Origin: Nicoliella lavandulae
GTDB taxonomy: Bacteria; Bacillota; Bacilli; Lactobacillales; Lactobacillaceae
Assembly: GCF_037546185.1 (NCBI RefSeq)
Contig: NZ_JAWMWH010000001.1
Span: 682,001-746,000, forward strand
DNA length: 64,000 nucleotides
Direction of reading: 5' to 3'
The notes under the pieces were generated by a model, which was not told the DNA's origin, made no database searches, and worked only from the letters and a program-made list of their open reading frames with translations. This document shows positions 44,735 through 53,221 of the stretch, in pieces. Position 1 is the stretch's first letter. Each line of letters opens with the position of its first letter. Both the position numbers and the translations under genes were made by a program.

Positions 44735-44786
44735 CAAAAAATAAAAACTCGCCAGTAGTTAGATGCATCTAACCATTAGCGAGTTG
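44735..44786 (-). terminator. Terminator of the LCP gene
   Basis: On the minus strand AACTCGC pairs with GCGAGTT outside and TTAGAT with ATCTAA inside, followed by TTTTTATTTTTT. Confidence 0.85.
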
Positions 44787-44791
44787 ATTTA

Positions 44792-45916
44792 TTAATAACT
44801 AGTTCCGTTATAAGTGCCGGTTCCAGTGGTATCAGTACCAGTTCCAGTCGTATCAGAACCAGTAGTATCAGTTGAACCATCAGTTCCACTACCGTTATCA
44901 TCAGTAGTGCTTTGGGTTGCTGATATGCTGCTGAGCGTACTTAAGTTTAAGTTTTTACGGATATAATTAGAAACTCGAAGTAGCTCTGATTCAGGAGCCA
45001 CTTGGTAATCAATGCCATCAATCGTAGCATCTTCACCTTGTAGCGTATCTGATTTAATGTGGTGAGTGGCATCCCCATATCTAGAACGCATTGAAATCAT
45101 ATCATTGAACGTGATGTCAGTTTTTAGATTACCATCAAGGGATGAAAGAATTTCTTTATAACGAGGCAGCGAAGTAATCTTCATTGCTTTTAAGACTAAC
45201 TTTTGAAGCACTTCACGTTGCCGTTTTTGTCGACCATAATCACCAGTTGGATCTTCGTGACGCATCCGGGAGTAATCTAGGGCTTGCTTACCATTTAAGG
45301 TTACCTTTTGACCCTTCACTACGTTGGCATTACCGTACTTAAACGTAAGTGGGGGATTCACTTCCACTCCACCAACTGCATCAACCATTTTTTCTAGTCC
45401 ACCCATATTAACAATGGCATAGAAATCAATTGGTACGTTCAATAGGTTTTGGACCGTTTGAACGGCAGATGATGCACCACCAATGGTATAGGCAGCATTA
45501 ATCTTTTCATACGGTTGCGAATCACCAGGAACCGTTACCTTGGTATCCCGAGGAATACTAGTGATGGAAATATTTTCCTTCTTAGGATTGACCGTTACGA
45601 CCATCATGGTATCAGTTCGACCAGTATCATCACGGCCTAAAGCTCCAGTATCAGTTCCTAACAAGAGGACCGAAAACGGTTTATCTTGATTAATGACTGA
45701 GGATACGTTTCTTAGCTTGTGGGTATCACCAGCTTGAAATGTTTTATCGAATGTTTTTTCAGCACTATTATAAGCGTTGTATAAGTAAATTAATCCGGCC
45801 GTTAATAGAATAAGTACAATTATAATGAACGTCCATAGCTTTTTATGACTACGTTTCTTAAAATGGGTACTACCATTACGACTTGAAGAATTAGATTGAT
45901 CATTTGGTTTTTTCAT
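44792..45916 (-). CDS. LytR-CpsA-Psr (LCP) family protein
   Basis: LCP proteins transfer undecaprenyl-linked glycopolymers (teichoic acids, capsule) to peptidoglycan. The 374-residue type II membrane protein has a basic N-terminus, one transmembrane segment (about residues 27-47, LWTFIIIVLILLTAGLIYLY), and the LCP domain (SVLLLGTDTG, GRTDTMMVVTVNP, SITSIPRDTKV, KINAAY, DYSRMRHEDPTGDYGRQKRQREV). The last 40 residues are a Ser/Thr/Gly/Asp low-complexity tail with near-exact repeats (TDTTGSDTTGTGTDTTGTG). The ribosome binding site is GGGGT, a little far. It is a single-gene unit. Confidence 0.94.
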   Translation of the reverse strand: MKKPNDQSNSSSRNGSTHFKKRSHKKLWTFIIIVLILLTAGLIYLYNAYNSAEKTFDKTFQAGDTHKLRNVSSVINQDKPFSVLLLGTDTGALGRDDTGRTDTMMVVTVNPKKENISITSIPRDTKVTVPGDSQPYEKINAAYTIGGASSAVQTVQNLLNVPIDFYAIVNMGGLEKMVDAVGGVEVNPPLTFKYGNANVVKGQKVTLNGKQALDYSRMRHEDPTGDYGRQKRQREVLQKLVLKAMKITSLPRYKEILSSLDGNLKTDITFNDMISMRSRYGDATHHIKSDTLQGEDATIDGIDYQVAPESELLRVSNYIRKNLNLSTLSSISATQSTTDDNGSGTDGSTDTTGSDTTGTGTDTTGTGTYNGTSY

Positions 45917-46060
45917 ATTTTTAATTACCCCATTATTTTATAGTCTTTTTAACTCGATTTTAAAACAATATGATTGCATTATAAAAAAAATTAAGCTAAA
46001 TCACAACTTTACTGTTACATATTTAACACCAATTTAATATTTAAACTAGCTAGAAGCAAG

Positions 46061-46088
46061 CTGAAATTAATAATAAGTGTGCTATAAT
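46061..46088 (+). promoter_or_regulatory. Promoter of the AEC transporter unit
   Basis: TATAAT (46083-46088) preceded by TGC gives an extended -10; CTGAAA at 46061-46066 is a possible -35 with a 16-base spacer. The rest of the LCP-AEC divergent region (45917-46060) is AT-rich with no other gene. Confidence 0.6.
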
Positions 46089-46124
46089 TCAAAAAAGAAG
46101 GTTAATTTAAATGGGGTGGAATGA

Positions 46125-47093
46125 ATGGAAGTTTTTGAGAATAGTATTTCTGGAATCGTCGTCATTTTACTAATGATTTTATTAGGGTATTTTTTAGCAC
46201 GACGACAGTGGTTCAACGAGCAATCTGCTAAATTGGTGGCGAAAATCGTCACTCAAGTGGCACTGCCCGCATATATGATTAGTACCATTACTAGTAAGTT
46301 CACTGCTAAAACGCTGTTACATACTTTACCGGATCTAAGATTTCCGGTAATCTCAATGTTAATATTATTTGCTTTGTCCGTAGCCGTTGCCCGGGCTTTG
46401 CGAATTGCTAAGTACCACCGGGGCTTATTTGAATCGATGTTTTTTAACTCGAACACGGTCTTTGTGGGGTTGCCAGTTAATTTAGCACTATTTGGGAGCC
46501 GGAGTTTACCATATGTGTTAGTTTATTACATGGCAAATACGACATTCTTTTGGACCCTTGGGGTGTATTTGATTCAACGGGATGGGGATGCTGATAGTAA
46601 GTTTAGTTTGAAACAAACTGCGCAAAAGGTATTTTCACCACCATTGTTAGGGTTTATTATTGCCGTGATCTTAGTGTTGTTAGATGTTAAGCAGGTTAAA
46701 TTGATTGCCCCAGTCTTAACGCCCGTTTTAAAGAGTTGTGACTATGTAGGTGGATTAACGATTCCGTTATCAATGATGTTTATTGGAATTGCCGTGGCGA
46801 AGGTTAAGTTAAGTCAGTTTAGATTTGATCGTTTGAACTGGGGGATTTTATTAGGCCGCTTTATTTTAGCACCACTATTAATGACGTTATTGGTAACGTT
46901 TACTGATATGCCGATTTTAATGAAACAAGTTTTTATTTTGCAATCTGCAATGCCGGTAATGACTAATGCACCGGTTGTTTCCAAACTATACAATGCTGAT
47001 TCTGAATATGCATCTGTGATGGTTACTGAGACAACGCTACTTAGTTTAGTGATCATTCCAATTTTAATGACGTTAGTTCAAAATTTTAGATAA
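46125..47093 (+). CDS. AEC-family transporter (auxin efflux carrier type)
   Basis: The 322-residue membrane protein has about ten hydrophobic segments in two halves, with GYFLARRQWFNEQSAKLVAKIVTQVALPAYMI in the first half and the AMPVMTNAPVVSKLYNAD segment in the second, typical of the family. Lactic acid bacterial members move malate or other organic anions; the substrate here is unknown. The start is ATG 46125 after GGGGTGGA. The DMT transporter gene follows 17 bases later. Confidence 0.9.
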   Translation: MEVFENSISGIVVILLMILLGYFLARRQWFNEQSAKLVAKIVTQVALPAYMISTITSKFTAKTLLHTLPDLRFPVISMLILFALSVAVARALRIAKYHRGLFESMFFNSNTVFVGLPVNLALFGSRSLPYVLVYYMANTTFFWTLGVYLIQRDGDADSKFSLKQTAQKVFSPPLLGFIIAVILVLLDVKQVKLIAPVLTPVLKSCDYVGGLTIPLSMMFIGIAVAKVKLSQFRFDRLNWGILLGRFILAPLLMTLLVTFTDMPILMKQVFILQSAMPVMTNAPVVSKLYNADSEYASVMVTETTLLSLVIIPILMTLVQNFR

Positions 47094-47110
47094 GGAAGCG
47101 AAATTTAGAT

Positions 47111-48073
47111 TTGCGAAAAACAATTGTTTATATTTTGATTTCAACTTTTATGTTCAGTCTAATGGAAATTGCTTTGAAAAGTGTTGGCAATGCATTTTCG
47201 CCGATTCAACTGAATTTAATTCGATTTTTCATTGGGGGGATCGTATTATTACCAATTGTATTGCATCGGAACCGCAAGCAAGCAATTTCATTTAAACCCA
47301 GTGGATTGTGGATTTTTGCTTTAACCGGCTTTTTGGTGATTATTGTTAGTATGACGTTATATCAACTAGCAATCGAACATGATGAGGCAGCTACTGTGGC
47401 CGTTTTATTTAGTTGTAATCCAGTGTTCTCACTAATTTTTGCGTACTTAATATTAAGGGAACGTATTGGTCGTATGAATTTGATTTCCATGCTATTATCA
47501 TTAGCAGGATTAATAATTATTGTGAACCCAACTAAACTAACGAATCCATTAGGAATTTCCCTAGCAATTGGATCGGCGGTAACGTTTGGGCTTTACAGTA
47601 TTGTTTCTAGATGGGCCTCAGTGGTAAGTGGCTTTGATGGGTTGTCAATGACTTGTTATTCGTTTATTTCCGGGGCCATTGAATTATTAGCATTAGTCTT
47701 AATCTCTAAAATTCCAGCGGTTGCCAACGCGTTGGTTGCTACTGGTTGGGGTAAGACATTTGCTAATGTTCCTATTTTGCAAAATGTTAACTTGCATTAC
47801 TTCTGGATCCTATTCTTTATCAGTGTCTGTGTCACTGGTGGCGGATTTGCATTTTACTTCTTGGCAATGGATCTAGGCGGAGTTTCTATGGCTTCCCTGG
47901 TTTTCTTCATTAAACCAGGGCTAGCTCCAATCCTAGCACTCTTGATTTTGCATGAACAGTTAACGATTAATACCATCATTGGAATCATAGTAATTTTAAT
48001 TAGTTCCGTAATTACGTTTATGGGGAATCGAACTAAAACGGATGAATCAGAAATGAAAAATGCCGTTAAGTAA
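47111..48073 (+). CDS. DMT-superfamily (EamA) transporter
   Basis: The 320-residue protein has ten transmembrane segments as two EamA repeats (about residues 5-140 and 150-310); SAVTFGLYSIVSRWASVVSG and GGFAFYFLAMDLGG are typical segments. EamA proteins export amino acids or other metabolites. The start is TTG 47111, 11 bases after AAGGAAG. It probably shares a transcript with the upstream AEC gene; the pair has no obvious common substrate. Confidence 0.9.
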   Translation: MRKTIVYILISTFMFSLMEIALKSVGNAFSPIQLNLIRFFIGGIVLLPIVLHRNRKQAISFKPSGLWIFALTGFLVIIVSMTLYQLAIEHDEAATVAVLFSCNPVFSLIFAYLILRERIGRMNLISMLLSLAGLIIIVNPTKLTNPLGISLAIGSAVTFGLYSIVSRWASVVSGFDGLSMTCYSFISGAIELLALVLISKIPAVANALVATGWGKTFANVPILQNVNLHYFWILFFISVCVTGGGFAFYFLAMDLGGVSMASLVFFIKPGLAPILALLILHEQLTINTIIGIIVILISSVITFMGNRTKTDESEMKNAVK

Positions 48074-48102
48074 TTGACGCTAGAAAGGGGCAGTACATTT
48101 AA

Positions 48103-48771
48103 ATGGTAACTTTGACAATTATGCGGCATGGTGAAAGTTTAGCCAATGCTAATCATATCTTTACGGGTTGGAATGATGTTCCATTGACCCAAAAGGGAAT
48201 TGAACAAGCCCATGCAGCTGGCCAAAAAATCGAACGAACTGGAATTCAGTTCACGGATGTTCACACCTCTTTTTTAATTCGAGCTATTGATACGACCAAT
48301 ATTGTGTTGGATGAGATTAACCAAGCTTTTATTGATGAACATAAAAGCTGGCGTTTAAATGAGCGGCACTATGGTAATTTACGCGGTCAAAATAAGTTAT
48401 TGGTTAAACAACGCGTTGGAGCGGAAAAGTTTATGCAATGGCGACGGAGTTTTGATGCGGTACCACCGTTACTGACTCATCGTGATCATGATATTCGCTA
48501 TGATCGCTTAGGGGTGTTAGAACCACTTGGTGAAAGCTTACGAATGGCTTATAATCGAATCTTACCATATTGGGAGGACATGATTGCGCCGCGACTATTA
48601 GATGGGCATAACCAATTGGTGGTTGCACATGGTAGTACGCTTCGAGCAATGATTAAGTACTTAGAGCGAATCGATGATCAAGATATCGATAAAGTAGAAG
48701 TGCCTAATGGTGCTCCTATCCAGTACCAATTAAACGATCAATTAACCATTGTTGATAAAATGACATTGTAA
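48103..48771 (+). CDS. gpmA: 2,3-bisphosphoglycerate-dependent phosphoglycerate mutase
   Basis: This glycolytic enzyme interconverts 3- and 2-phosphoglycerate. The 222-residue protein has the catalytic RHGESLANANHIFTGWNDVPLTQKG, FLIRAIDTTNIVL, RLNERHYGNLRGQNK and the second catalytic His in VVAHGSTLRAMI. AAAGGGG precedes the ATG. It may be transcribed from the EamA unit (29 bases upstream) or on its own. A shared terminator with pepC follows. Confidence 0.92.
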   Translation: MVTLTIMRHGESLANANHIFTGWNDVPLTQKGIEQAHAAGQKIERTGIQFTDVHTSFLIRAIDTTNIVLDEINQAFIDEHKSWRLNERHYGNLRGQNKLLVKQRVGAEKFMQWRRSFDAVPPLLTHRDHDIRYDRLGVLEPLGESLRMAYNRILPYWEDMIAPRLLDGHNQLVVAHGSTLRAMIKYLERIDDQDIDKVEVPNGAPIQYQLNDQLTIVDKMTL

Positions 48772-48773
48772 AC

Positions 48774-48810
48774 AAAAAAAGCAGATCCGTTTCGGATCTG
48801 CTTTTAATTT
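48774..48810. terminator. Bidirectional terminator between gpmA and pepC
   Basis: AAAAGCAGATCCG pairs perfectly with CGGATCTGCTTTT around TTT, with A-run and T-run flanks. Confidence 0.95.
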
Positions 48811-48816
48811 ATTTAA

Positions 48817-50157
48817 TTAGAACTTAGCTAATGTTCCCATTGGATCCCATGGATCTAATACGATTGGTTCTTTAGCTTGAGCTTTCTTTAAGTCAGCTGA
48901 AAGGTACTTCTTGTTGATAACCACTTGGTAAACATATTTTCTAAACCAAGATTCACTCATTACGAAGTAACCATCAGTTCCAACTTTCTTACCCCAACTA
49001 TTTTCAACTTTCCACTTCGTTGGTTTGCCATCAACTAGATCAACTCCAGTGATAACCATTGCGTGGTCCATTAAACTTTCACCGTAGTCTAGTTGTTCAG
49101 CTTTAGTTAAGGTTAAATCAGTATCGAATAATTCAGCACGGGAGTAAAGCTTATCGTCCATGATTCCCTTTTGACGATCTGAACTTTGACCAACATCACT
49201 ACCGAACCAAACAGTTTCACCATTCTTAAGTTGTTTGATTGCTAATTTTTCGAAATCGTCAATCGATAGGTTTAAATGCTTAACTTGGCGACCACCAACT
49301 ACATTTCCTAACATGTCAACCGTGTAAGTCTTCTTGTATGGCTTATCATCAGTTGGTGAGTTAATGATTGAAACATAGTCTTCAAGGTCTAATTGAATGT
49401 ATTTTTCGTAGAACTTCTTAGGTGTTAAGCCTTTTTCAATGTGATAGTTGTTGTCCTTATCACGGTATTCAAAGTCGAATTTCTTAACTGGTTCGCCAAG
49501 GGCGTAAACTAACATCCGATAGATTTCATTTAACATCTTGTCCTTGCTAGCAGCAATTTTCTTATCTGAGGCACCATCATTAACTAAGTTTCTTAAGATA
49601 AGTGCATCTCTTCTAAGTTTTAAGTTCAAAACGCTGTTTAAATCAGCGGAATTGTTACTGTTGTGAGTTTCAGACATTGCTGATTGTGGCACAACGCCAT
49701 ACTTTTCAACCAATGCACATAGCATGTCCCATTGACCACCATCTTGTTGGGGACCTGCTAATAAAAATGCAACTCTTCTGGAAGTTAACTTTTTATTTGC
49801 GGTTCTAAGGATGTTTTCTAAGAAGAAGTTAGATTTTTCGAACTTATCCCAGAAGTTGATGTAGTTTTGGGATAATTCAAAATTACCCTTAAGATTAAAT
49901 TCGTTAGCAACTTTGTGACGAAGGGTATTAAGGGCAGCAAATGTCCAACAACGACCACTTCGTTTTTGATCAGCGACGTCACCAGTTTCTAGTTCAATTG
50001 AAAAAACGGGATGATTAGCATCGACTGAACTGTAATTAGCACTAATGGCGTTAACCCCTTCATGAGCAACGGCACGGCCAATTACTTTAGCGTCTTTACG
50101 ACTATCTAAATCAGATTGGTAACTTTTGATATCATCAAATTTGATTTCTTTACTCAA
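48817..50157 (-). CDS. pepC: Aminopeptidase C (bleomycin hydrolase family C1B)
   Basis: PepC is a cytoplasmic cysteine aminopeptidase used by lactic acid bacteria to digest peptides. The 446-residue protein has the catalytic Cys in QKRSGRCWTFAALNTLRH, the His in LMDHAMVITGVD and Asn in KVENSWGKKVG, and the conserved GGQWDML segment. It starts with TTG (plus-strand CAA at 50155-50157) just after GGAGTGG. A good promoter is upstream. Length is standard. Confidence 0.97.
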   Translation of the reverse strand: MSKEIKFDDIKSYQSDLDSRKDAKVIGRAVAHEGVNAISANYSSVDANHPVFSIELETGDVADQKRSGRCWTFAALNTLRHKVANEFNLKGNFELSQNYINFWDKFEKSNFFLENILRTANKKLTSRRVAFLLAGPQQDGGQWDMLCALVEKYGVVPQSAMSETHNSNNSADLNSVLNLKLRRDALILRNLVNDGASDKKIAASKDKMLNEIYRMLVYALGEPVKKFDFEYRDKDNNYHIEKGLTPKKFYEKYIQLDLEDYVSIINSPTDDKPYKKTYTVDMLGNVVGGRQVKHLNLSIDDFEKLAIKQLKNGETVWFGSDVGQSSDRQKGIMDDKLYSRAELFDTDLTLTKAEQLDYGESLMDHAMVITGVDLVDGKPTKWKVENSWGKKVGTDGYFVMSESWFRKYVYQVVINKKYLSADLKKAQAKEPIVLDPWDPMGTLAKF

Positions 50158-50174
50158 TTAAATCCACTCCTTAT

Positions 50175-50204
50175 CTTATACAAACGATTAACCATATTGT
50201 ACAA
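50175..50204 (-). promoter_or_regulatory. Promoter of pepC
   Basis: On the minus strand TTGTAC (50204-50199), 18-base spacer, TATAAG (50180-50175). Confidence 0.65.
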
Positions 50205-50217
50205 CAATCAAAAGCGA

Positions 50218-50252
50218 AATAAAAAGCAAAACCACCAGGGCTTTGCTTTTTA
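50218..50252 (-). terminator. Terminator of rpiA
   Basis: On the minus strand AAAAAGCAAAGCC pairs with GGTTTTGCTTTTT (one wobble) around CTGGT. Confidence 0.88.
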
Positions 50253-50259
50253 TTAATGA

Positions 50260-50940
50260 TTATCGTGCTTTAATGACTTCAGTTCCGTTAGCATGGCCGA
50301 CAATAATTGTATTGACAATGTCTAAGAATAATCCATGCTCCACAACTCCGGTCATGTCCTTTAGATTTTTAGCTAGTTTGTGAGGGTCCCCAATTTTACC
50401 AAGGCCTAAGTCGATAATGTAGTTTTTGGAATGGGTCAAGATGAATCGGTCGCCATCCATTCTAAACTTAGGATTGTAACCACGTTTTTTAAACTTTTTA
50501 AATAGTTGTTGGCTTCCATATGGAATCACTTCAACTGGGAGGGGGAATGAACCGAGTTGTTTAGTCAACTTAGATTCATCGACAATCCAAATGTTCTTTC
50601 TTGAATTGATTGCAACGATTTTTTCACGAAGGTGTGCAATGCCGCCACCCTTAATTCCTTGATAGTGTTCATCGATTTGATCGGCACCATCAATCGTTAA
50701 GTCAATGTGATCTACCTGATCAATATCCTTAATCGTAATGCCCAATTCCTTAGCACGCTTAGCGGTCCGATTAGAAGTTGGGACACCAACAATATTTAGG
50801 TTTTCAGTTTGAACTCGTTTGCCTAATGCTTCAACTAAGTGCTTCACCGTTGAACCAGTACCTAATCCAACCGTCATGCCATCTTGAATATAATTTACAG
50901 CTTCTCTACCAACTATTTGTTTTAATTCGTCTTGGTTCAT
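50260..50940 (-). CDS. rpiA: Ribose-5-phosphate isomerase A
   Basis: RpiA interconverts ribose-5-phosphate and ribulose-5-phosphate in the pentose phosphate pathway. The 226-residue protein has GLGTGSTVKHLVEALG, DGADQIDEHYQGIKGGGIAHLREKIVA with the catalytic Asp and Glu, and VEHGLFLDIVNTIIVGHANG. GAGGGGCAGACGGA lies upstream of the ATG. It is divergent from dut. The 50941-51197 region between them is AT-rich with no gene; it holds the promoters. Confidence 0.96.
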   Translation of the reverse strand: MNQDELKQIVGREAVNYIQDGMTVGLGTGSTVKHLVEALGKRVQTENLNIVGVPTSNRTAKRAKELGITIKDIDQVDHIDLTIDGADQIDEHYQGIKGGGIAHLREKIVAINSRKNIWIVDESKLTKQLGSFPLPVEVIPYGSQQLFKKFKKRGYNPKFRMDGDRFILTHSKNYIIDLGLGKIGDPHKLAKNLKDMTGVVEHGLFLDIVNTIIVGHANGTEVIKAR

Positions 50941-51144
50941 TCCGTCTGCCCCTCTAGAAATTAATAAGTGTACTGTGATTAAATTGAATTAATCAGTTAG
51001 ATGATTAAAATCTACGCGTTCGTCTATTACTAATAATTGTCTCAAAAATTGACAAAATAAGCAATTCTAGTTTTGATATTTATGTTAAATATTGAAAAGT
51101 TTTAGCAAAATCTAATGATTAAAAATATTTTAGCGTAAATATAT

Positions 51145-51173
51145 TTAGAATCAGAACTGATTAATAGTATAAT
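51145..51173 (+). promoter_or_regulatory. Putative promoter of dut-radA
   Basis: TATAAT (51168-51173) with a weak TTAGAA 17 bases upstream (51145-51150). Confidence 0.5.
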
Positions 51174-51206
51174 TCTAATATTAATTAAATTAAGGACGTG
51201 AAATTT

Positions 51207-51746
51207 ATGAACCGCGGATTCAAAATTGTTTCAAAATATAAGGATCATAATTTAAGTTTGCCGATGCGAGCAACGGAACAGGCTGCTGGCTACGACTTTG
51301 CTAGTGCTGACGACATTGTTTTACCATCAATTTGGAAGCTTAATTTTTTAAAGGTATTGTGGGCGCTTAAACATCAACAAAAAGCAAGTGAAGCTGACAT
51401 GCAAGCAGCTCAGAAAGTCCTTAAACCATACTTAATTCCAACTGGAATTAAAGCATACATGCAACCAAATGAAGTGTTGATCATTGCTAATCGTTCTAGT
51501 AATCCGCTCAAACGTGGCCTTTATTTGCCAAACGGCATCGGAGTCATTGATGCTGACTACTATGATAATGATAGTAACGAAGGCGAGATTTTCGTTCAAA
51601 TGATCAACTTTGGCCTAACTGACCGGACAATTAAAAAGGGTGATCGAATCGCCCAAGGGATATTCATGCCATTCTTGATTGCTGATGGGGATGAATTAAA
51701 TCCAACTAATAAACGGACTGGTGGGTTTGGCTCTTCTGGAAAATAG
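51207..51746 (+). CDS. dut: dUTP diphosphatase (trimeric type)
   Basis: dUTPase hydrolyses dUTP to dUMP, keeping uracil out of DNA. The 179-residue protein has all five motifs: AAGYDFAS (1), NRSSNPLKRGL (2), NGIGVIDADYYDN (3), KKGDRIAQGIF (4) and TGGFGSSGK (5). Between motifs 1 and 2 an extra segment of about 35 residues (SIWKLNFLKVLWALKHQQK and following) makes it longer than the common 140-150. ATG 51207 is ten bases after AAGGA; the GTG at 51198 is only one base from it. It is followed by radA with 11 bases between. Confidence 0.92.
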   Translation: MNRGFKIVSKYKDHNLSLPMRATEQAAGYDFASADDIVLPSIWKLNFLKVLWALKHQQKASEADMQAAQKVLKPYLIPTGIKAYMQPNEVLIIANRSSNPLKRGLYLPNGIGVIDADYYDNDSNEGEIFVQMINFGLTDRTIKKGDRIAQGIFMPFLIADGDELNPTNKRTGGFGSSGK

Positions 51747-51757
51747 GAGGGAATTAA

Positions 51758-53149
51758 ATGGCTAGAATTAAAACCCAATACGTTTGTGAGAACTGTGGTT
51801 ATATTTCACCTCGTTTTTTAGGGCGTTGTCCTAATTGTGGAAAGTGGAATACTTTAATGGAAGAAACGGTTAAGCCGCAGTCTACAACTGCCACTACGAC
51901 CAAAATATCACCTAGTCGCACGAACGAGAACGGTAGTGCAACTAAGCCAGAACAAATTAATAAAATTAAGTCTCACACTGAAATGCGAGTTAAGACCGAC
52001 TCTGAAGAATTTAATCGTGTCTTAGGGGGCGGAATTGTCCCCGGGTCACTAATTTTAATTGGTGGGGATCCTGGAATTGGGAAATCAACGTTATTACTCC
52101 AGATTTCAGGCGAATTAAGTTCTGATCACCATAAAATTTTATATGTATCTGGTGAAGAAAGTGCGAACCAAATCAAACTTCGGGCTGATCGATTGGACGT
52201 TGCTAGTGATGAGCTATATATTTATCCGGAAACTGACATGGATTCGATTCGACATGCAATTGAAGAATTACACCCCGATGCAGTAGTGATCGATTCAGTC
52301 CAAACGGTCGAAGAGCCTAGTATTCAATCTGCAATTGGTTCAGTTGCCCAGGTTAGAGGCATTACCTCCGATTTAATGAACATTGCTAAGTCAAAGGGCA
52401 TTACGGTCTTTGTTGTTGGCCATGTTACTAAGGGAGGAACTTTAGCTGGACCTAAGACGCTTGAACACATGGTAGACACTGTTTTATACTTCGAAGGAGA
52501 TATGCATCATTCGTATCGACTATTACGAGCAGTAAAAAACCGTTTTGGTTCCACGAATGAATTAGGCGTGTTTGAGATGCGTGAAGGGGGCTTGAAAGAA
52601 GTCCGCAATCCATCTGAAATCTTCCTAGAGGAGCGTTTGCGTGATGCTACGGGATCATCGATCGTAGTTTCGATGGAAGGAACGCGACCAATCCTAGTTG
52701 AAATTCAGGCATTGATTACCCCATCGATATTTGGGAATGCCCAACGGACCGCTTCAGGACTAGATCGCAATCGGGTGTCGTTGATTATGGCCGTCTTAGA
52801 AAAACGGGCTGGTCTAATGTTGCAAAATCAAGATGCTTATTTAAAAGCAGCCGGTGGTGTTAAACTAAATGAACCGGCAATTGATTTAGCAATGGCTGTC
52901 AGTATTGCTTCTAGTTATAAGGACCAAGGAACTGATTCAGCTGAGTGTTATATTGGTGAAATTGGATTGACCGGTGAAATTAGACGGGTCACTAGAATTG
53001 AACAACGGGTGGCCGAAGCCCAAAAACTAGGATTCAAGCGGGTATTAGTGCCTAAAAATAACCTAAGTGGTTGGACGCCACCAGCTGGAATTGAGGTCAT
53101 TGGGGTTGCTACATTACGTGATGCGTTGAATAAGGCCTTGATAAATTAA
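51758..53149 (+). CDS. radA: DNA repair protein RadA
   Basis: RadA is a RecA-like helicase that helps branch migration in recombination. The 463-residue protein has an N-terminal zinc finger (CENCGYISPRFLGRCPNCGKW), a Ser/Thr-rich linker, the P-loop GGDPGIGKSTLLLQ, the KNRFGSTNELGVFEM motif and a C-terminal Lon-like domain. AGGAGGG precedes the ATG. In B. subtilis radA follows clpC and precedes disA; here both of these are missing and gltX comes next. Confidence 0.96.
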   Translation: MARIKTQYVCENCGYISPRFLGRCPNCGKWNTLMEETVKPQSTTATTTKISPSRTNENGSATKPEQINKIKSHTEMRVKTDSEEFNRVLGGGIVPGSLILIGGDPGIGKSTLLLQISGELSSDHHKILYVSGEESANQIKLRADRLDVASDELYIYPETDMDSIRHAIEELHPDAVVIDSVQTVEEPSIQSAIGSVAQVRGITSDLMNIAKSKGITVFVVGHVTKGGTLAGPKTLEHMVDTVLYFEGDMHHSYRLLRAVKNRFGSTNELGVFEMREGGLKEVRNPSEIFLEERLRDATGSSIVVSMEGTRPILVEIQALITPSIFGNAQRTASGLDRNRVSLIMAVLEKRAGLMLQNQDAYLKAAGGVKLNEPAIDLAMAVSIASSYKDQGTDSAECYIGEIGLTGEIRRVTRIEQRVAEAQKLGFKRVLVPKNNLSGWTPPAGIEVIGVATLRDALNKALIN

Positions 53150-53180
53150 GACCACAGACCCGTCAAAGTAAGTGGAAATA

Positions 53181-53189
53181 TGTTATAAT
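53181..53189 (+). promoter_or_regulatory. gltX promoter (extended -10)
   Basis: TGT directly before TATAAT (53184-53189), about 35 bases before the start. The leader is too short for a T-box. Confidence 0.55.
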
Positions 53190-53221
53190 AATAACGATTT
53201 TAGTAAAAGAGGGGAATAGAA

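Noticed and set aside
35600..51200. Prophage, CRISPR or defence island in the variable block
   Set aside because: No integrase, phage structural genes, cas genes or spaced direct repeats were seen; all genes have metabolic or surface roles except the IS.
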